NCBI RefSeq assembly: GCF_014203225.1
Contig: NZ_JACHIO010000006.1
Location: 1 to 64,000 of the forward strand
Length of the DNA stretch: 64,000 nt
Reading direction: 5' to 3'
From: Granulicella mallensis
GTDB taxonomy: Bacteria; Acidobacteriota; Terriglobia; Terriglobales; Acidobacteriaceae
Position numbers and translations under genes: made by a program. The notes under the pieces were generated by a model, which worked only from the letters and a program-made list of their open reading frames with translations, made no database searches and was not told the DNA's origin. Positions 45,139 to 54,334 of the stretch are shown here, piece after piece (position 1 is the first letter of the stretch; the number at the start of each line of letters is the position of its first letter).

Positions 45139-46767
45139 TTAGCCCTTGTAGAACTCACTGCGCTTGCGGCTATAGAAGAAGTAAACCACCAGCCCAATCA
45201 CCAGCCAGATAAAAAAGCGCTCCCAGGTCCGAACAGGCAGCCCTGCCATCAGCAGCACACAGAAGATCACGCTCAGCACCGGGAAGATCGGGCCGCCGGG
45301 GACGCGGAAGCCGCGACGCCGTTCAGGCTGTTTGTGGCGCAGTACCAGCACTCCAATCGATACCAGCACAAACGCGAACAGTGTGCCGATGTTCGAGAGC
45401 TCGGCCAGCGTGCCCACATCGAATAACCCTGCAGGGATCGCGACGAGGATGCCCGCGAACCACGTCGCAAAGGCCGGAGTACGGAACTTGGGATGCAGCT
45501 TTGAAAAGATGTCCGGCAGCAGACGGTCGCGCGACATCGCAAACCACACGCGCGCCTGGCCAAGCTGGAAGACCAGGATCGAGCTGACCATGCCGATGAT
45601 CGCGCCCAGCAGGACAATGAGGCGCGTCCAGTGCAGCAGGGGGCTGCCGGTCTGGAGCGTCAGCCGTTTGAGCGCGTTGACCACCGGCGCGGCATCGCCG
45701 ATGACGGTCTGCCACGGCACAATGCCCGTCAACACCAGGGCCACGCCAATGTAGAGGATCGTGCAGACGATCAGTGTCGCGATGATACCGATCGGCACAT
45801 CGCGCTGCGGATTGCAGCACTCTTCGCTGGCTGTCGAGACGGAGTCAAAGCCGATGTACGTGAAGAAGATGATGCTTCCGCCCGCGAGCACGCCGCTCCA
45901 GCCGTTCGGCGAGAAGGGGACGTAGTTTGCAGGGTGGATGAAGTGCAGGCCCACGAAGATGAACACGAGGATCGCGACCATCTTTACCAACACCATGATG
46001 TTGTTGGTGCGGGCCGATTCACGGATGCCGCGCACCAGGATCATCGTCAGCAGGATGACGATCAGGAACGCCGGAATGTTGAAGCCGAAGTGCCAGCCGG
46101 GCGCGTAGATGTCCTTGCCCGCGAGGTCCTGCAGGCCCAGCGGAAGATAGGCCGGCGAGAGCCATTTAGGGCTCAGTCGAAAGCCCAGCCAGTCGAGCAG
46201 GTCGACAAAGTGCGCGGCAAAGCCCACCGATACGCTCATGTTCGAGAACGCATATTCGAGGATCAGGTCCCAGCCGATGATCCAGGCGATCAGTTCGCCG
46301 AGCGTCGCGTAGGTATAGGTGTAGGCCGAACCGGCGATGGGGATCATGCTCGCCAGCTCCGCGTAGCAGAGACCGGTGAAGCAACAGACGATCGCCACCA
46401 GAACCAGCGAGAGAGCGAGGGCCGGACCTGCGCCGGGGCGTCCGGCGATGTGCCCGTGGTGCAGAACCAGGTCGATGACCGGAGATTCTTTCCAGTTGGC
46501 CAGCGCCGCAGGATTGCCGCCAATGGCCGTGCCGATGACCGTGAAGATACCCGAACCAATGACCGCGCCGACCCCCAGCGCCGTAAGCGAGATGGGGCCA
46601 AGCGTCTTCTTGAGCGCGCTCCCAGGGAGCTCCGACTCGCGAATCAGCTTGTCGATGGACTTCGTGGCGAAGATTTGGCGGGCCAGGTGCTCGTTCCTCG
46701 TCGGCAGGAAATTATGAACGTAGTGTGATTTTATGCGGAACAGGACAGGTGCGCGGAATTTCCGCAA
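45139..46767 (-). CDS. APC-family amino-acid permease
   Basis: The product has up to 542 residues with about 12-13 transmembrane segments. The first is LTALGVGAVIGSGIFTVIGT, which carries the substrate-contacting GSG unwinding motif. IIFFTYIGFDSVSTASEECC and NPQRDVPIGI are typical of cationic/neutral amino-acid transporters (CAT/YfnA-like). The substrate cannot be fixed. The open frame contains no ATG at its beginning; the only conventional codon before the conserved FATKSIDKLIRESE is TTG at 46767, so the exact start is uncertain. It lies downstream of a 51-residue basic protein gene on the same strand. Confidence 0.87.
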   Translation of the reverse strand: MRKFRAPVLFRIKSHYVHNFLPTRNEHLARQIFATKSIDKLIRESELPGSALKKTLGPISLTALGVGAVIGSGIFTVIGTAIGGNPAALANWKESPVIDLVLHHGHIAGRPGAGPALALSLVLVAIVCCFTGLCYAELASMIPIAGSAYTYTYATLGELIAWIIGWDLILEYAFSNMSVSVGFAAHFVDLLDWLGFRLSPKWLSPAYLPLGLQDLAGKDIYAPGWHFGFNIPAFLIVILLTMILVRGIRESARTNNIMVLVKMVAILVFIFVGLHFIHPANYVPFSPNGWSGVLAGGSIIFFTYIGFDSVSTASEECCNPQRDVPIGIIATLIVCTILYIGVALVLTGIVPWQTVIGDAAPVVNALKRLTLQTGSPLLHWTRLIVLLGAIIGMVSSILVFQLGQARVWFAMSRDRLLPDIFSKLHPKFRTPAFATWFAGILVAIPAGLFDVGTLAELSNIGTLFAFVLVSIGVLVLRHKQPERRRGFRVPGGPIFPVLSVIFCVLLMAGLPVRTWERFFIWLVIGLVVYFFYSRKRSEFYKG

Positions 46768-46821
46768 GAGAAACGGCGGGCAGAGCCGAAGCTCCGTCCG
46801 CCGTGATTGATTTCTCTGCCG

Positions 46822-46977
46822 TTAGCGCTTGGAGGCGCCGCGTGCTGCCTTCTTGACCTTGGCCTTGTTCTCGCCGCGTGCTCCGGTACGTGGGGCCTTG
46901 GGAGCGGCTTTCTTGCGAGCGGTGCGCTTTACGGCCTTGCGCTCTTCTTTGTTGGTGATGGACTTGGTGTTTGCCAT
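46822..46977 (-). CDS. 51-residue highly basic protein
   Basis: This is a small gene, too short for a simple length cut-off. It begins ATG (MANTKSITNKEERKAVKRTA) and continues with Lys/Ala/Arg-rich sequence ending GASKR and TAA. Over 35 percent of the residues are Lys or Arg, with no hydrophobic core, so it is probably disordered and nucleic-acid binding. It sits between the UvrD helicase gene (73 bases upstream) and the permease. It resembles the tail of the histone-like protein at 8570 in composition, not in sequence order. The Shine-Dalgarno sequence is weak (agagaagaag). Confidence 0.65.
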   Translation of the reverse strand: MANTKSITNKEERKAVKRTARKKAAPKAPRTGARGENKAKVKKAARGASKR

Positions 46978-47050
46978 GAATTGTCTTCTTCTCTCTGAAC
47001 TTTCTGGAATCTTTGCCGGCGCGGGCGCTCGATACAGGAGGTCCTGTTTT

Positions 47051-49870
47051 TTACAATCGCTCGAGCTGGGCGAACTTCTCGACCAGCTTTTTCATACCGT
47101 GGCTACTAAATTGTACTGTAAGCTTGGCATCTTCCCCATCGCCTTCGCGGGCAAAGATGACACCCTCCCCATACTTGGGGTGGCGTACGCGGGCTCCTTT
47201 GCCCATTCCGGTGCGTCCAACGGGGGCATCGGACCCGGGTTTGGGGCGTAATCCGAACTGTAATCCACTCGGTTTAAAGCCCGCTCCACCCTTGCCGAAG
47301 AAGGCTGCGGTGTTGTCCAGCGGGCCACTGCCGGTGCCTCGTTTTGCGCCGCCAAAGCGTTCGGAGGCATAGGATTTTGCCGACGAACCGCCGCGTCCGC
47401 CCGACTGATCTTCATCTTCGTAGCTGTAGTGCTGCTCGCCGCCAAAATCGTCGTCCCCTGCCCCAAAGCGTTTACCACGCTGGGGATAGGGCGTTGCATA
47501 GGCCCCGCCATAGGCCGCCGGAGAGAGGTCTTCGACCAGCTTCGAGGGCACTTCTTCCAGGAAGCGCGAAGGCATCGAGGCTTCCGGAGAGTCGTTGCCG
47601 TAGCGGCGGCGATAGCGTGCCCGCGTCATGACGAGCGTGTCCATCGCGCGGGTCATGCCCACGTAGCAGAGCCGGCGCTCCTCTTCCATCTGCGTCGGGT
47701 CGACGACCGAACGCGAGTGCGGAAAGAGCCCCTCCTCCATGCCTGTGAGAAAAACCAGCGGAAACTCCAGGCCCTTGGCCGCATGCAGCGTCATCAGCGT
47801 CACGCGAGCCTCGGCGGAGTACTGGTCGGCGTCCGACACCAGCGCGGCGTGGTCCAGGAACTCTGCCAGCGTCTCGCCGCGAGATGTTGCATCCTGCGCA
47901 GCGTTGGCGAGTTCCTTCAGGTTCTCGATGCGCGAGAAGCTCTCGGGAGTGGCCTCGTCTTCGAGGGCGCGGATGTAGCCTGAACGCTCGTTGAGGAACT
48001 TGATGAGCTCGGGCAGTGTGGCCGGATCGCCAAGCTTGCGGAAGGGCGCGGGTGCATCCTCGGCCTGCGGGGCCTCGGCATTCTGCTGGCGCAGACGTTC
48101 CTTGATGGTGTCGCTCGCGGAGAGCTTGAGCGGGACCGGTGCAAACGGATTGAAGTCGGCAGCGTTCTCCGGCGCAACTGTGCTGATCTCTTCGCTGGGA
48201 CCAAAGTCGAAGTCGAAGTTGAAGCTCGTATCGAAGCTGGTGTTTGCGTCGTTGGCTGCGACAGTGGGCGGAGTTTCCTCTTCAGAAGCAAAGCCGAAGT
48301 CGAAGTTGGTATCGCTGTCAGCAGACGCGGTTGCGGCTGGATCGAAGCTCGTGTCTTCCTCCAGTTGCGCGGCATCTGTCGCGAGCTCTGAGCCTGCGGC
48401 ATCTGCGGTGAGAGCTGCAGCAAAGTCCGGGCCGAGCATCGCCCTGGCGTCTTCAATCAGCTTGCGGAAGCTATTGAGAGCCGTCAGCGCTCGTGCCGGC
48501 AAAAACTTCTCTTCGGAGGCTCGCGCGATGGCATCCCAACTGCTCATGCCCACCGTCAGCGCCATGCGCTCGAGCGTGTCCATCGTGGTCTTGCCGATGC
48601 CGCGCGGCGGCGAGTTCACCACACGCCCCAGAGCCACCGAGTCGTGAGGATTCTGCACCAGCTTCAGGTAGCTGAGGATGTCCTTTACTTCAGAGCGGTC
48701 ATAGAAGCTGAAGCCTCCGACCATGTGGTACTGAATCTGGTAGCGGCGCAACGCCTCTTCCACCAGTCGCGACTGCGAGTTGGTGCGATACAGCACCGCG
48801 CAGCGAGGCTGCTCTTCGCTCTCTCCGGCTTCTTTGAGGTACTTTTTGATGCGGTCGGCGATGAACAGCGCTTCGTTCTCGCCGTCGGGGGCCTCGTAGT
48901 AGCCGATCATCGAGCCGCCCTCGCGGGCCGTCCAGAGATTCTTACCCTTGCGCTGCGTGTTCTGTGCAACAACCGCGCTCGCGCCTTCGAGGATGACCTG
49001 GGTAGAGCGATAGTTCTGCTCCAGCCGGATGGTCCGGACGTCAGGAAAATCTTTTTCGAACTCGAGGATGTTGCGAATGTCCGCGCCACGCCATGAGTAG
49101 ATCGACTGGTCTTCATCACCGACGACACACACGTTGCCGTGGCGGCCGAGCAGCTTCATCAGCTCATACTGCGGGCGGTTGGTGTCCTGGTACTCGTCGA
49201 TCAGCAGGTACTTGTACTTGCGGTTGTAGCGCTCGCGCACCTCGCTCGACGACTTGAGCAGACGCACTGTTTCAAGCAGCAGATCGTCGAAGTCGAGAGC
49301 GTTGGCCTTGGCGAGTTCCTTCTTGTAGATCTCGAAGATGTGCGCAATCTTCTCCTCCATCGGATTGGTGGAGGCCAGGAAGTACTCCTGCGGGTCGATC
49401 ATGTGGTTCTTGGCCCAGGAGATGCGGCCCAGCGCTACGCGCGGCTTCAGGGACTTGTCGTCGATGCCGAGGCGTTTGAGCGCCTGCTTCACCACGGCCT
49501 GCTGATCGTTCTCGTCATAGATGGCGAAGGAGCGCGTAAGGCCAACGTTGCCCACGCGCAGCGCTTCGATGTCGCGGCGCAGCACGCGCACGCAGAAGCT
49601 GTGGAACGTTGCGAGGGTCGGTGAGGCCAGCGTGGAGTGGCCGAGAATCTTCTCGACGCGCTCGGCCATCTCTTTGGCGGCCTTGTTGGTGAAGGTGACG
49701 GCAAGAATGCTGTCGGGCGCGGCTCCGCGCTCCTTGATTAAGTAGGCAATGCGGTGAGTGATAACCCTCGTCTTACCCGAACCTGCGCCTGCGAGCAGCA
49801 GTACCGGGCCATCGACCGAGGTGATCCCTTCGCGCTGTTGCGGATTCATATTGGCGAGAAGATCGGACAC
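47051..49870 (-). CDS. pcrA: UvrD/PcrA-type superfamily 1 DNA helicase with acidic insertion
   Basis: This is a 3'-5' DNA helicase for nucleotide-excision and mismatch repair. The product has 939 residues against 720-750 for typical PcrA. Motif I is LLLAGAGSGKTR, Ia TFTNKAAKEM, II LLIDEYQDT, III VVGDEDQSIYSWRGAD, IV RLEQNYRST and V/VI LMTLHAAKGLEFPLVFLTGM, all intact. Residues about 485-615, in the 2B region, form a low-complexity acidic insert with repeated TSFD and FDFGF-type motifs (SFNFDFDFGPSEE). The C-terminal tail includes the GxGVRHPKYGEGVIF RNA-polymerase-binding Tudor-like segment (GKGARVRHPKYGEGVIF). The symbol is by homology; uvrD would serve equally. Confidence 0.92.
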   Translation of the reverse strand: MSDLLANMNPQQREGITSVDGPVLLLAGAGSGKTRVITHRIAYLIKERGAAPDSILAVTFTNKAAKEMAERVEKILGHSTLASPTLATFHSFCVRVLRRDIEALRVGNVGLTRSFAIYDENDQQAVVKQALKRLGIDDKSLKPRVALGRISWAKNHMIDPQEYFLASTNPMEEKIAHIFEIYKKELAKANALDFDDLLLETVRLLKSSSEVRERYNRKYKYLLIDEYQDTNRPQYELMKLLGRHGNVCVVGDEDQSIYSWRGADIRNILEFEKDFPDVRTIRLEQNYRSTQVILEGASAVVAQNTQRKGKNLWTAREGGSMIGYYEAPDGENEALFIADRIKKYLKEAGESEEQPRCAVLYRTNSQSRLVEEALRRYQIQYHMVGGFSFYDRSEVKDILSYLKLVQNPHDSVALGRVVNSPPRGIGKTTMDTLERMALTVGMSSWDAIARASEEKFLPARALTALNSFRKLIEDARAMLGPDFAAALTADAAGSELATDAAQLEEDTSFDPAATASADSDTNFDFGFASEEETPPTVAANDANTSFDTSFNFDFDFGPSEEISTVAPENAADFNPFAPVPLKLSASDTIKERLRQQNAEAPQAEDAPAPFRKLGDPATLPELIKFLNERSGYIRALEDEATPESFSRIENLKELANAAQDATSRGETLAEFLDHAALVSDADQYSAEARVTLMTLHAAKGLEFPLVFLTGMEEGLFPHSRSVVDPTQMEEERRLCYVGMTRAMDTLVMTRARYRRRYGNDSPEASMPSRFLEEVPSKLVEDLSPAAYGGAYATPYPQRGKRFGAGDDDFGGEQHYSYEDEDQSGGRGGSSAKSYASERFGGAKRGTGSGPLDNTAAFFGKGGAGFKPSGLQFGLRPKPGSDAPVGRTGMGKGARVRHPKYGEGVIFAREGDGEDAKLTVQFSSHGMKKLVEKFAQLERL

Positions 49871-50208
49871 AATCTCTATTTTATCTGGCTGGGAGTTTGA
49901 GTTTTGCAGGGGGGTACCGGATTGTCGCTCAAATCAAGACCATCTATCGAGTCGTTTCGTTGAAGGCACAGCTTTAAGGTCTCTCCCTTTAGGGATTCGT
50001 TAGGCTGCAATATTTTATTTCGCACAAAAGCGGAATATTTTCCGTTACCAAACGTTATTTGTTAGGGACGAGGGACAGCATCGCAAAAGATGATCTTTTA
50101 TCTGAAAAACCCGGAACCATTCCTGGAACCGCTGCGTACTGACCTTTGCGACCGGTTCCCTGAACAAGAGAATGCGGTCCAATCTCAAAGTGTTTTGAAG
50201 GAGCAGTT
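49871..50208. other. Intergenic region, no gene seen
   Basis: This 338-bp AT-richer gap separates the divergent helicase and small secreted-protein genes. It holds imperfect palindromes (gcaatattttatttcgc and gcggaatattttccg near 50010-50040) and an A/T-rich stretch that could include promoters for both genes. I see no repeat of the families found elsewhere. Confidence 0.5.
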
Positions 50209-50547
50209 ATGAATCGTCGTTCTGTATTTGGAGTTATGTTGATGGCGGCCTCGCTGGTATCCGCGCAGGCTGTGTATGCCGCACCCACTGCAATTCACAC
50301 GCCCGTGAACGCGATCTTCGCGAAGGTCAAGCTCGTGAAGTTCACGCTGCGCAACGATACCGCCGCCCCGCTGAAGCTGAAGGCTGGCGACAATGAGATG
50401 ACCCTGATGCCCGGCAAGACCCTGGATTTGAAGCTCGCGTCAGGCCAGCAGATCGTTGCCGTCGAAGCCTCGGCCAGCTATGCTGCCGGTGCTGTGATCA
50501 CCACGGTCTCGGACCAGTTGGACGGTTCCACGCTCGCCCTTCGCTAG
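50209..50547 (+). CDS. Small secreted protein, unknown
   Basis: The product has 112 residues. The signal peptide (SVFGVMLMAASLVSAQAVYA) is cleaved after VYAA. The mature 88 residues are predicted to be beta-rich (AKVKLVKFTLRNDTAAPLKL; GDNEMTLMPGKTLDLKLASG; QQIVAVEASASYAAGAVITT), like a small immunoglobulin-like or adhesin fold. No family is recognised. The start is supported by gaaggag seven bases upstream. It is a stand-alone gene. Confidence 0.75.
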   Translation: MNRRSVFGVMLMAASLVSAQAVYAAPTAIHTPVNAIFAKVKLVKFTLRNDTAAPLKLKAGDNEMTLMPGKTLDLKLASGQQIVAVEASASYAAGAVITTVSDQLDGSTLALR

Positions 50548-50658
50548 ACTGAGCCTTGCGGTACTGTCTCATCCTGTCGCTGCAAGAGCGTGCGCCGTTT
50601 GGCGCCGCTCTTCGAGGGGCCGGGAGCCTGTCTACTCTCGTGTTTTAGCTCCCGGCGG

Positions 50659-51315
50659 TTATTGCGCTGTAGCTCCCGGCGGCGTGATCTTGACTGAGTT
50701 TGCATGACAGGTGCGAAGCCCCTGGCACACAATCGGCTTCAGGTCTTTACTGAAGCAGGCTTCGATAGCCGTCAGATGATTACGCCCACAGCTTAATAGA
50801 ATGCTGCCTTGCGGATACGCGGGGTTGGCGCCATAAAACAATCCAAGAATCTTGTCGGGCGTCATGCTGATCTCCTGATCGACATGGACAAACTCGGCCG
50901 GAATCTTCAACGAGTGATAAGCCTCGCGTTCCATCGCGAAGAAACGCTGCGGGCCAACGGCAGAACAGGTGCCGTGCTTGGCCCACTCGTGATCGAGCAG
51001 CGAGGGGTCGGGCGTAAGGTCGAGATTCTCCGACGGCTTTGCGGGCCCGTGCTCTTCGCTGCAGAAGACGGGATAGCTGCCGTCATTGTTCTGCGCCCAC
51101 AGGCCGTGCAGAATGAAGCCGGGCTTCGCCGCACACTGCGGGGAAACGCCCTGTATCGAGCAGAACTCGGGCGACCATGAGAGGTTCATGAGATAGAAGT
51201 CGAACTTGCCCGGCTCGCCTTTGTTCTGCGCTGCGGCGCTGGTTGCGGCCAGCAGAGCGGCGAAGGAGAACAGCATCACAACACAAGACGAAAAACGAGA
51301 GAAGCAGGTACGCAT
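50659..51315 (-). CDS. Exported RNase T2 family ribonuclease
   Basis: The product has 218 residues. A signal peptide (CVVMLFSFAALLAATSAAAQ) is followed by the two active-site boxes of RNase T2: CAS1 GFILHGLWAQNN and CAS2 HEWAKHGTCS, with both catalytic His present. Cysteines CSIQ, QCAAK and others predict disulfides, as in relatives. The enzyme cuts single-stranded RNA through 2',3'-cyclic phosphates and probably scavenges RNA in the periplasm. It is a single gene, divergent from the LOG gene. Confidence 0.92.
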   Translation of the reverse strand: MRTCFSRFSSCVVMLFSFAALLAATSAAAQNKGEPGKFDFYLMNLSWSPEFCSIQGVSPQCAAKPGFILHGLWAQNNDGSYPVFCSEEHGPAKPSENLDLTPDPSLLDHEWAKHGTCSAVGPQRFFAMEREAYHSLKIPAEFVHVDQEISMTPDKILGLFYGANPAYPQGSILLSCGRNHLTAIEACFSKDLKPIVCQGLRTCHANSVKITPPGATAQ

Positions 51316-51386
51316 CGTCTGACTCCAGTCTCGCCGCAGGGCGAGAAGGCCATGATACTCGACGGCAAAAACGGTATTCTGTCTCG

Positions 51387-51941
51387 ATGACGGAGTCTGT
51401 TTCGAAGAAAAATATTGCGGTATTCTGTGCGGCGGCTGAAGGCGCGCGGCCCGAGTATCGTGCGGTTGCGGAAGAACTGGGCCGGGCGCTGGCAGCGCAC
51501 AATCTGGGGTTGATCTATGGCGGAGCCAAGGTCGGCCTGATGGGCGCGGTCGCCGATGCCACGCTGGCTGCGGGAGGCCACGTGATTGGCGTGATCCCGC
51601 ATGTCCTGGTTGATCTCGAGGTTGCGCATGAAGGCATCTCGGAGCTGCACGTCGTCGACACCATGCACACCCGCAAGGCGCTCATGGGCGAGAAGGCGAG
51701 TGCCTTCCTCGTGCTGCCGGGCGGCTTCGGCACATTTGAAGAGCTGTTCGAAGTGCTTGCCTGGCAGACGCTGAAGCTGCACGAGAAGCCTATCGTTCTG
51801 CTGAACGTCGCGGGCTTCTATGACACGATGCTGCAGTTTCTCGATGTGTGCGAGCGCGAAGGCATGCTACGGGGCAATCTCAAGAGGTTGCTGGTGGCTA
51901 CGACGGTGGATGAGGCGCTGGCGCTGACCGGGCTTGTCTAA
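51387..51941 (+). CDS. LOG family protein (cytokinin-riboside phosphoribohydrolase-like)
   Basis: The product has 184 residues. The family motif PGGFGTFEELFE (PGGxGTxxE) and the N-terminal IAVFCAAAEGARPEY with LGLIYGGAKVGLMGAVADA are diagnostic of LOG/TIGR00730 Rossmann proteins. These hydrolyse AMP-type nucleotides to ribose-5-phosphate and a base. In bacteria the physiological role is usually nucleotide salvage rather than cytokinin production. The start chosen is ATG 51387; a longer frame exists but is not conserved-looking. Confidence 0.9.
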   Translation: MTESVSKKNIAVFCAAAEGARPEYRAVAEELGRALAAHNLGLIYGGAKVGLMGAVADATLAAGGHVIGVIPHVLVDLEVAHEGISELHVVDTMHTRKALMGEKASAFLVLPGGFGTFEELFEVLAWQTLKLHEKPIVLLNVAGFYDTMLQFLDVCEREGMLRGNLKRLLVATTVDEALALTGLV

Positions 51942-51970
51942 TACGGCACGTGTATAAGCCCCGCAGGGGT

Positions 51971-52015
51971 GACGCCATACCAACCCAGGACGTAGCCCTG
52001 AGTTGGTATGGCGTC
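51971..52015. repeat. Short hairpin element
   Basis: gacgccataccaacccagg (51971-51989) pairs with cctgagttggtatggcgtc (51997-52015) around a 7-base loop with one mismatch. Together with the preceding ataagccccgcaggggtgac it resembles the arm of the nested element at 33239. It may act as a terminator of the LOG gene. Confidence 0.65.
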
Positions 52016-52140
52016 TATTGAACGACCTCCAGCTTTAACATGAATCCTGACAAGTTAGCTTCTCGTGTAGTGACCTCATAGACTCCGGCCACCAAAGTGG
52101 CTGACACTCTGCAATGTAAAGTGTTCTTAGAGCTACTCCG

Positions 52141-53013
52141 ATGAAAACCAAAGTGATCCTCCTTCTCCTCAGCCTCTCCCTTCCCTTGGTCACCAGGGCG
52201 CAGGTGCCACCGCAGACAAGTTATCTTCCCAATGCCGCCGCCAGCGGTACGTTTACCCATGACGGCGTTCGCCTCTATTACGAGATCTATGGTGCTGGCG
52301 AACCGCTTCTCCTCGTCCATGGCAACGGCGGCAGCATCGCCGACTTTAAAGCGCAGATCGCCTTCTTCCGCACCCGGTACAAGGTCATCGCGATGGACAG
52401 CCGCGATCAGGGACGCTCTACCGATAGTCCCGGCCCCATCAACTACGAAAAGATGACCTCTGATCTCGTCGCCCTTCTTGACTACCTGCACATCGGTCCC
52501 GTCAACGTTCTCGGCTGGAGCGATGGCGCTATTGAGGCTCTCGAACTCGGAATGAACTACCCGGCGAAGGTGAAGATGATCGCGGCCATGGCCGCAAACC
52601 TCGACCCGGACGGAGCTGTTCCCGAGATCGTAGCCCTGGTCAAACAGTCCATCGCCTCAACACCCGCCTCTGTAAAGGCGACCGCCAAGGGCAAACGGGA
52701 GCTTAAGCTCGACCAGATGCTCCTTAATGAACCACATATCCCTGCTGCCTCGCTTGAAAAGATCACCGCGCCGACCCTCATCCTCGCCAGCGATCACGAC
52801 GTCATCCGCGATGAGCACACTCTGGACATCTACCATCACATCCCTAACAGCCAGCTGGTCATCTTTCCCAATGCGACTCACCTCGTGCCATACGACGATC
52901 CGGCTCTCTTCAACGCCACGGTAGATCGCTTCTTTACCACTCCATTCGTCAAGAAGGACCGCATTCAGGACACCATGAAGTCCGTCCAGGCTATGCGGGT
53001 CTCCGAACGCTAA
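52141..53013 (+). CDS. Exported alpha/beta hydrolase (Ser nucleophile)
   Basis: The product has 290 residues. The signal peptide (VILLLLSLSLPLVTRAQ) is cleaved after RAQ. The alpha/beta hydrolase fold has LLVHGNGGSIADF, the nucleophile elbow LGWSDGAIEA with Ser, DHDVIRDEH as acid region and the final His in NATHLVPYD. A serine esterase/hydrolase of unknown substrate is the safe call. The ATG start at 52141 has no strong Shine-Dalgarno sequence. A terminator lies downstream before the convergent VWA gene. Confidence 0.87.
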   Translation: MKTKVILLLLSLSLPLVTRAQVPPQTSYLPNAAASGTFTHDGVRLYYEIYGAGEPLLLVHGNGGSIADFKAQIAFFRTRYKVIAMDSRDQGRSTDSPGPINYEKMTSDLVALLDYLHIGPVNVLGWSDGAIEALELGMNYPAKVKMIAAMAANLDPDGAVPEIVALVKQSIASTPASVKATAKGKRELKLDQMLLNEPHIPAASLEKITAPTLILASDHDVIRDEHTLDIYHHIPNSQLVIFPNATHLVPYDDPALFNATVDRFFTTPFVKKDRIQDTMKSVQAMRVSER

Positions 53014-53156
53014 GGCAACAAAAGCAGGGGGGTAGAACAGGTAGCCGTGCCCTCTGGCGTTGCCCCGCAAAATATCGGTGGTGTGCCGACAGACAGCAGA
53101 TTCCCTGCGGGAATGACAACAAGAAAAGCAACGGCAAGAAAAACAGCAAGAAAACG

Positions 53157-53190
53157 AAAAGGCTGAGCTCCGAAGGGGCTCAGCCTTTTT
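53157..53190. terminator. Bidirectional intrinsic terminator
   Basis: A ggctgagc / gctcagcc stem (53161-53168 with 53178-53185) surrounds a 9-base loop, with an A-run before it and a T-run after it. It would therefore terminate transcripts from both convergent genes. Just upstream, 53090-53150, is a fragment of a family A repeat (gacagacagcagattccctg). Confidence 0.8.
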
Positions 53191-53205
53191 GCAGGTGCCG
53201 CGGCA

Positions 53206-54330
53206 CTACTCGTGCGGAGAGAAGTAGCCCTTCTTCGCACGGACTCCGTAGCGCGGGTCGAGCGAATGCAGGTAGATGGTGCGGAACGAACCGTCGCGTT
53301 TGAAGTCCGCCGGCTCATAGACCAGCAGATACTGGCTGCGCAGCTCTTCTTCGATGTTGCGGAAGCCAATTGCCACATCGTCGATGCGCTGGGGATAGAA
53401 CGTCTGTCCCCCGGTGGCGTCGGAGATCTGCTGCAGCACATCATCGCCCTTGTCCCGGCTCGGGCCGACGTTGGTGCTGATGGTGTAGACGATCGTCTCC
53501 GCACGCTGGCACATCTTGATCGCTTCGGTCTCGAGCACGCGACTGTAATCGTCATCGCCGTCCGACACCAGCACAATCGCCTTGCGCACTTCGGAGTCCT
53601 GTTGCAGCGTCAGCATCTGGTCCTTGCAGGTCCGGTAGAGCGAATCGAAGAGTGCCGTGCCGCCACCTGGCCGGAGCCGGCGGATGCCGGTGTCCAGCAT
53701 GTCGATGCGGTTGGTGAAGTCCTGTGCCACGTTGATCTGCACGTCAAAGCCTTCGACGAAGGCGCGATCAGCCGGATGCAGCACCTGCAGCAGGAAGTCG
53801 GTCGCTGCCTGCTGCTCGAACTCAAAGCGCTGGCGGATCGAGCTGCTGGTGTCGAGCATGATGCCGACGCGCAGGGGAAGGTTCGTCTGCTGCGTGAAAC
53901 GAAGCACATGCTGCGGCGGTCTGCCATCGTCGAGCAGGCCGAAGTTCTGCTGCTGCAGGTTGGCGACGAAGTGGCCGTCTTTGCCCATCACCGTGAAGAT
54001 CAGATCGACTTCGTTGACGCCCCTGTGGAGGGTGAACGTGGTGCCGTCCTGAGGGTCCTGATCGGCGCGCGGCTGCAGAACCGGCGTGGAGCTCTGCGGG
54101 GCAGCCGTGGAACCTGTAGGGCTTGTGGAATTTGGCTGTGCGGGCGATGCAGACTGCGGAGCCGTCGCTGGCGGCGTGGTCGCCGGCTGTTGAGGCGCCG
54201 TGGAAGGCGTGACGGGGGGAGCCGCGGGCGGCGGGGTGGTCGTCTGTGAGATTGCGGCCTGCGGACCTGTGACGCACGCCAGGGCAAGAAGGACCCAGCG
54301 AGCTCTGCTGCTTATGTTCATGCCAACCAT
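53206..54330 (-). CDS. VWFA-related protein, acidobacterial type
   Basis: The product has 374 residues. A signal-like N-terminus (WVLLALACVTGPQAAIS) is followed by a Pro/Thr/Ala-rich linker of about 80 residues and a von Willebrand A-like domain. Its metal-site motif DTSSS (IMLDTSSSIRQRFEF) and GTALFDSLYRTCKDQM are typical of the VWFA-related domain (TIGR03436) expanded in Acidobacteria. The end, YGVRAKKGYFSP, is characteristic. It presumably mediates protein contacts in the periplasm or outer membrane. The start may be the ATG at 54330 or the one at 54321. The gene begins 4-13 bases after the pseudouridine synthase stop, so the two are likely one operon. Confidence 0.87.
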   Translation of the reverse strand: MVGMNISSRARWVLLALACVTGPQAAISQTTTPPPAAPPVTPSTAPQQPATTPPATAPQSASPAQPNSTSPTGSTAAPQSSTPVLQPRADQDPQDGTTFTLHRGVNEVDLIFTVMGKDGHFVANLQQQNFGLLDDGRPPQHVLRFTQQTNLPLRVGIMLDTSSSIRQRFEFEQQAATDFLLQVLHPADRAFVEGFDVQINVAQDFTNRIDMLDTGIRRLRPGGGTALFDSLYRTCKDQMLTLQQDSEVRKAIVLVSDGDDDYSRVLETEAIKMCQRAETIVYTISTNVGPSRDKGDDVLQQISDATGGQTFYPQRIDDVAIGFRNIEEELRSQYLLVYEPADFKRDGSFRTIYLHSLDPRYGVRAKKGYFSPHE

Positions 54331-54334
54331 CGTA

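Noticed and set aside
45631-46728. 365-codon plus-strand frame over the permease gene
   Set aside because: Antisense shadow of a membrane protein gene; Arg/Asp/Glu-rich low-complexity translation.
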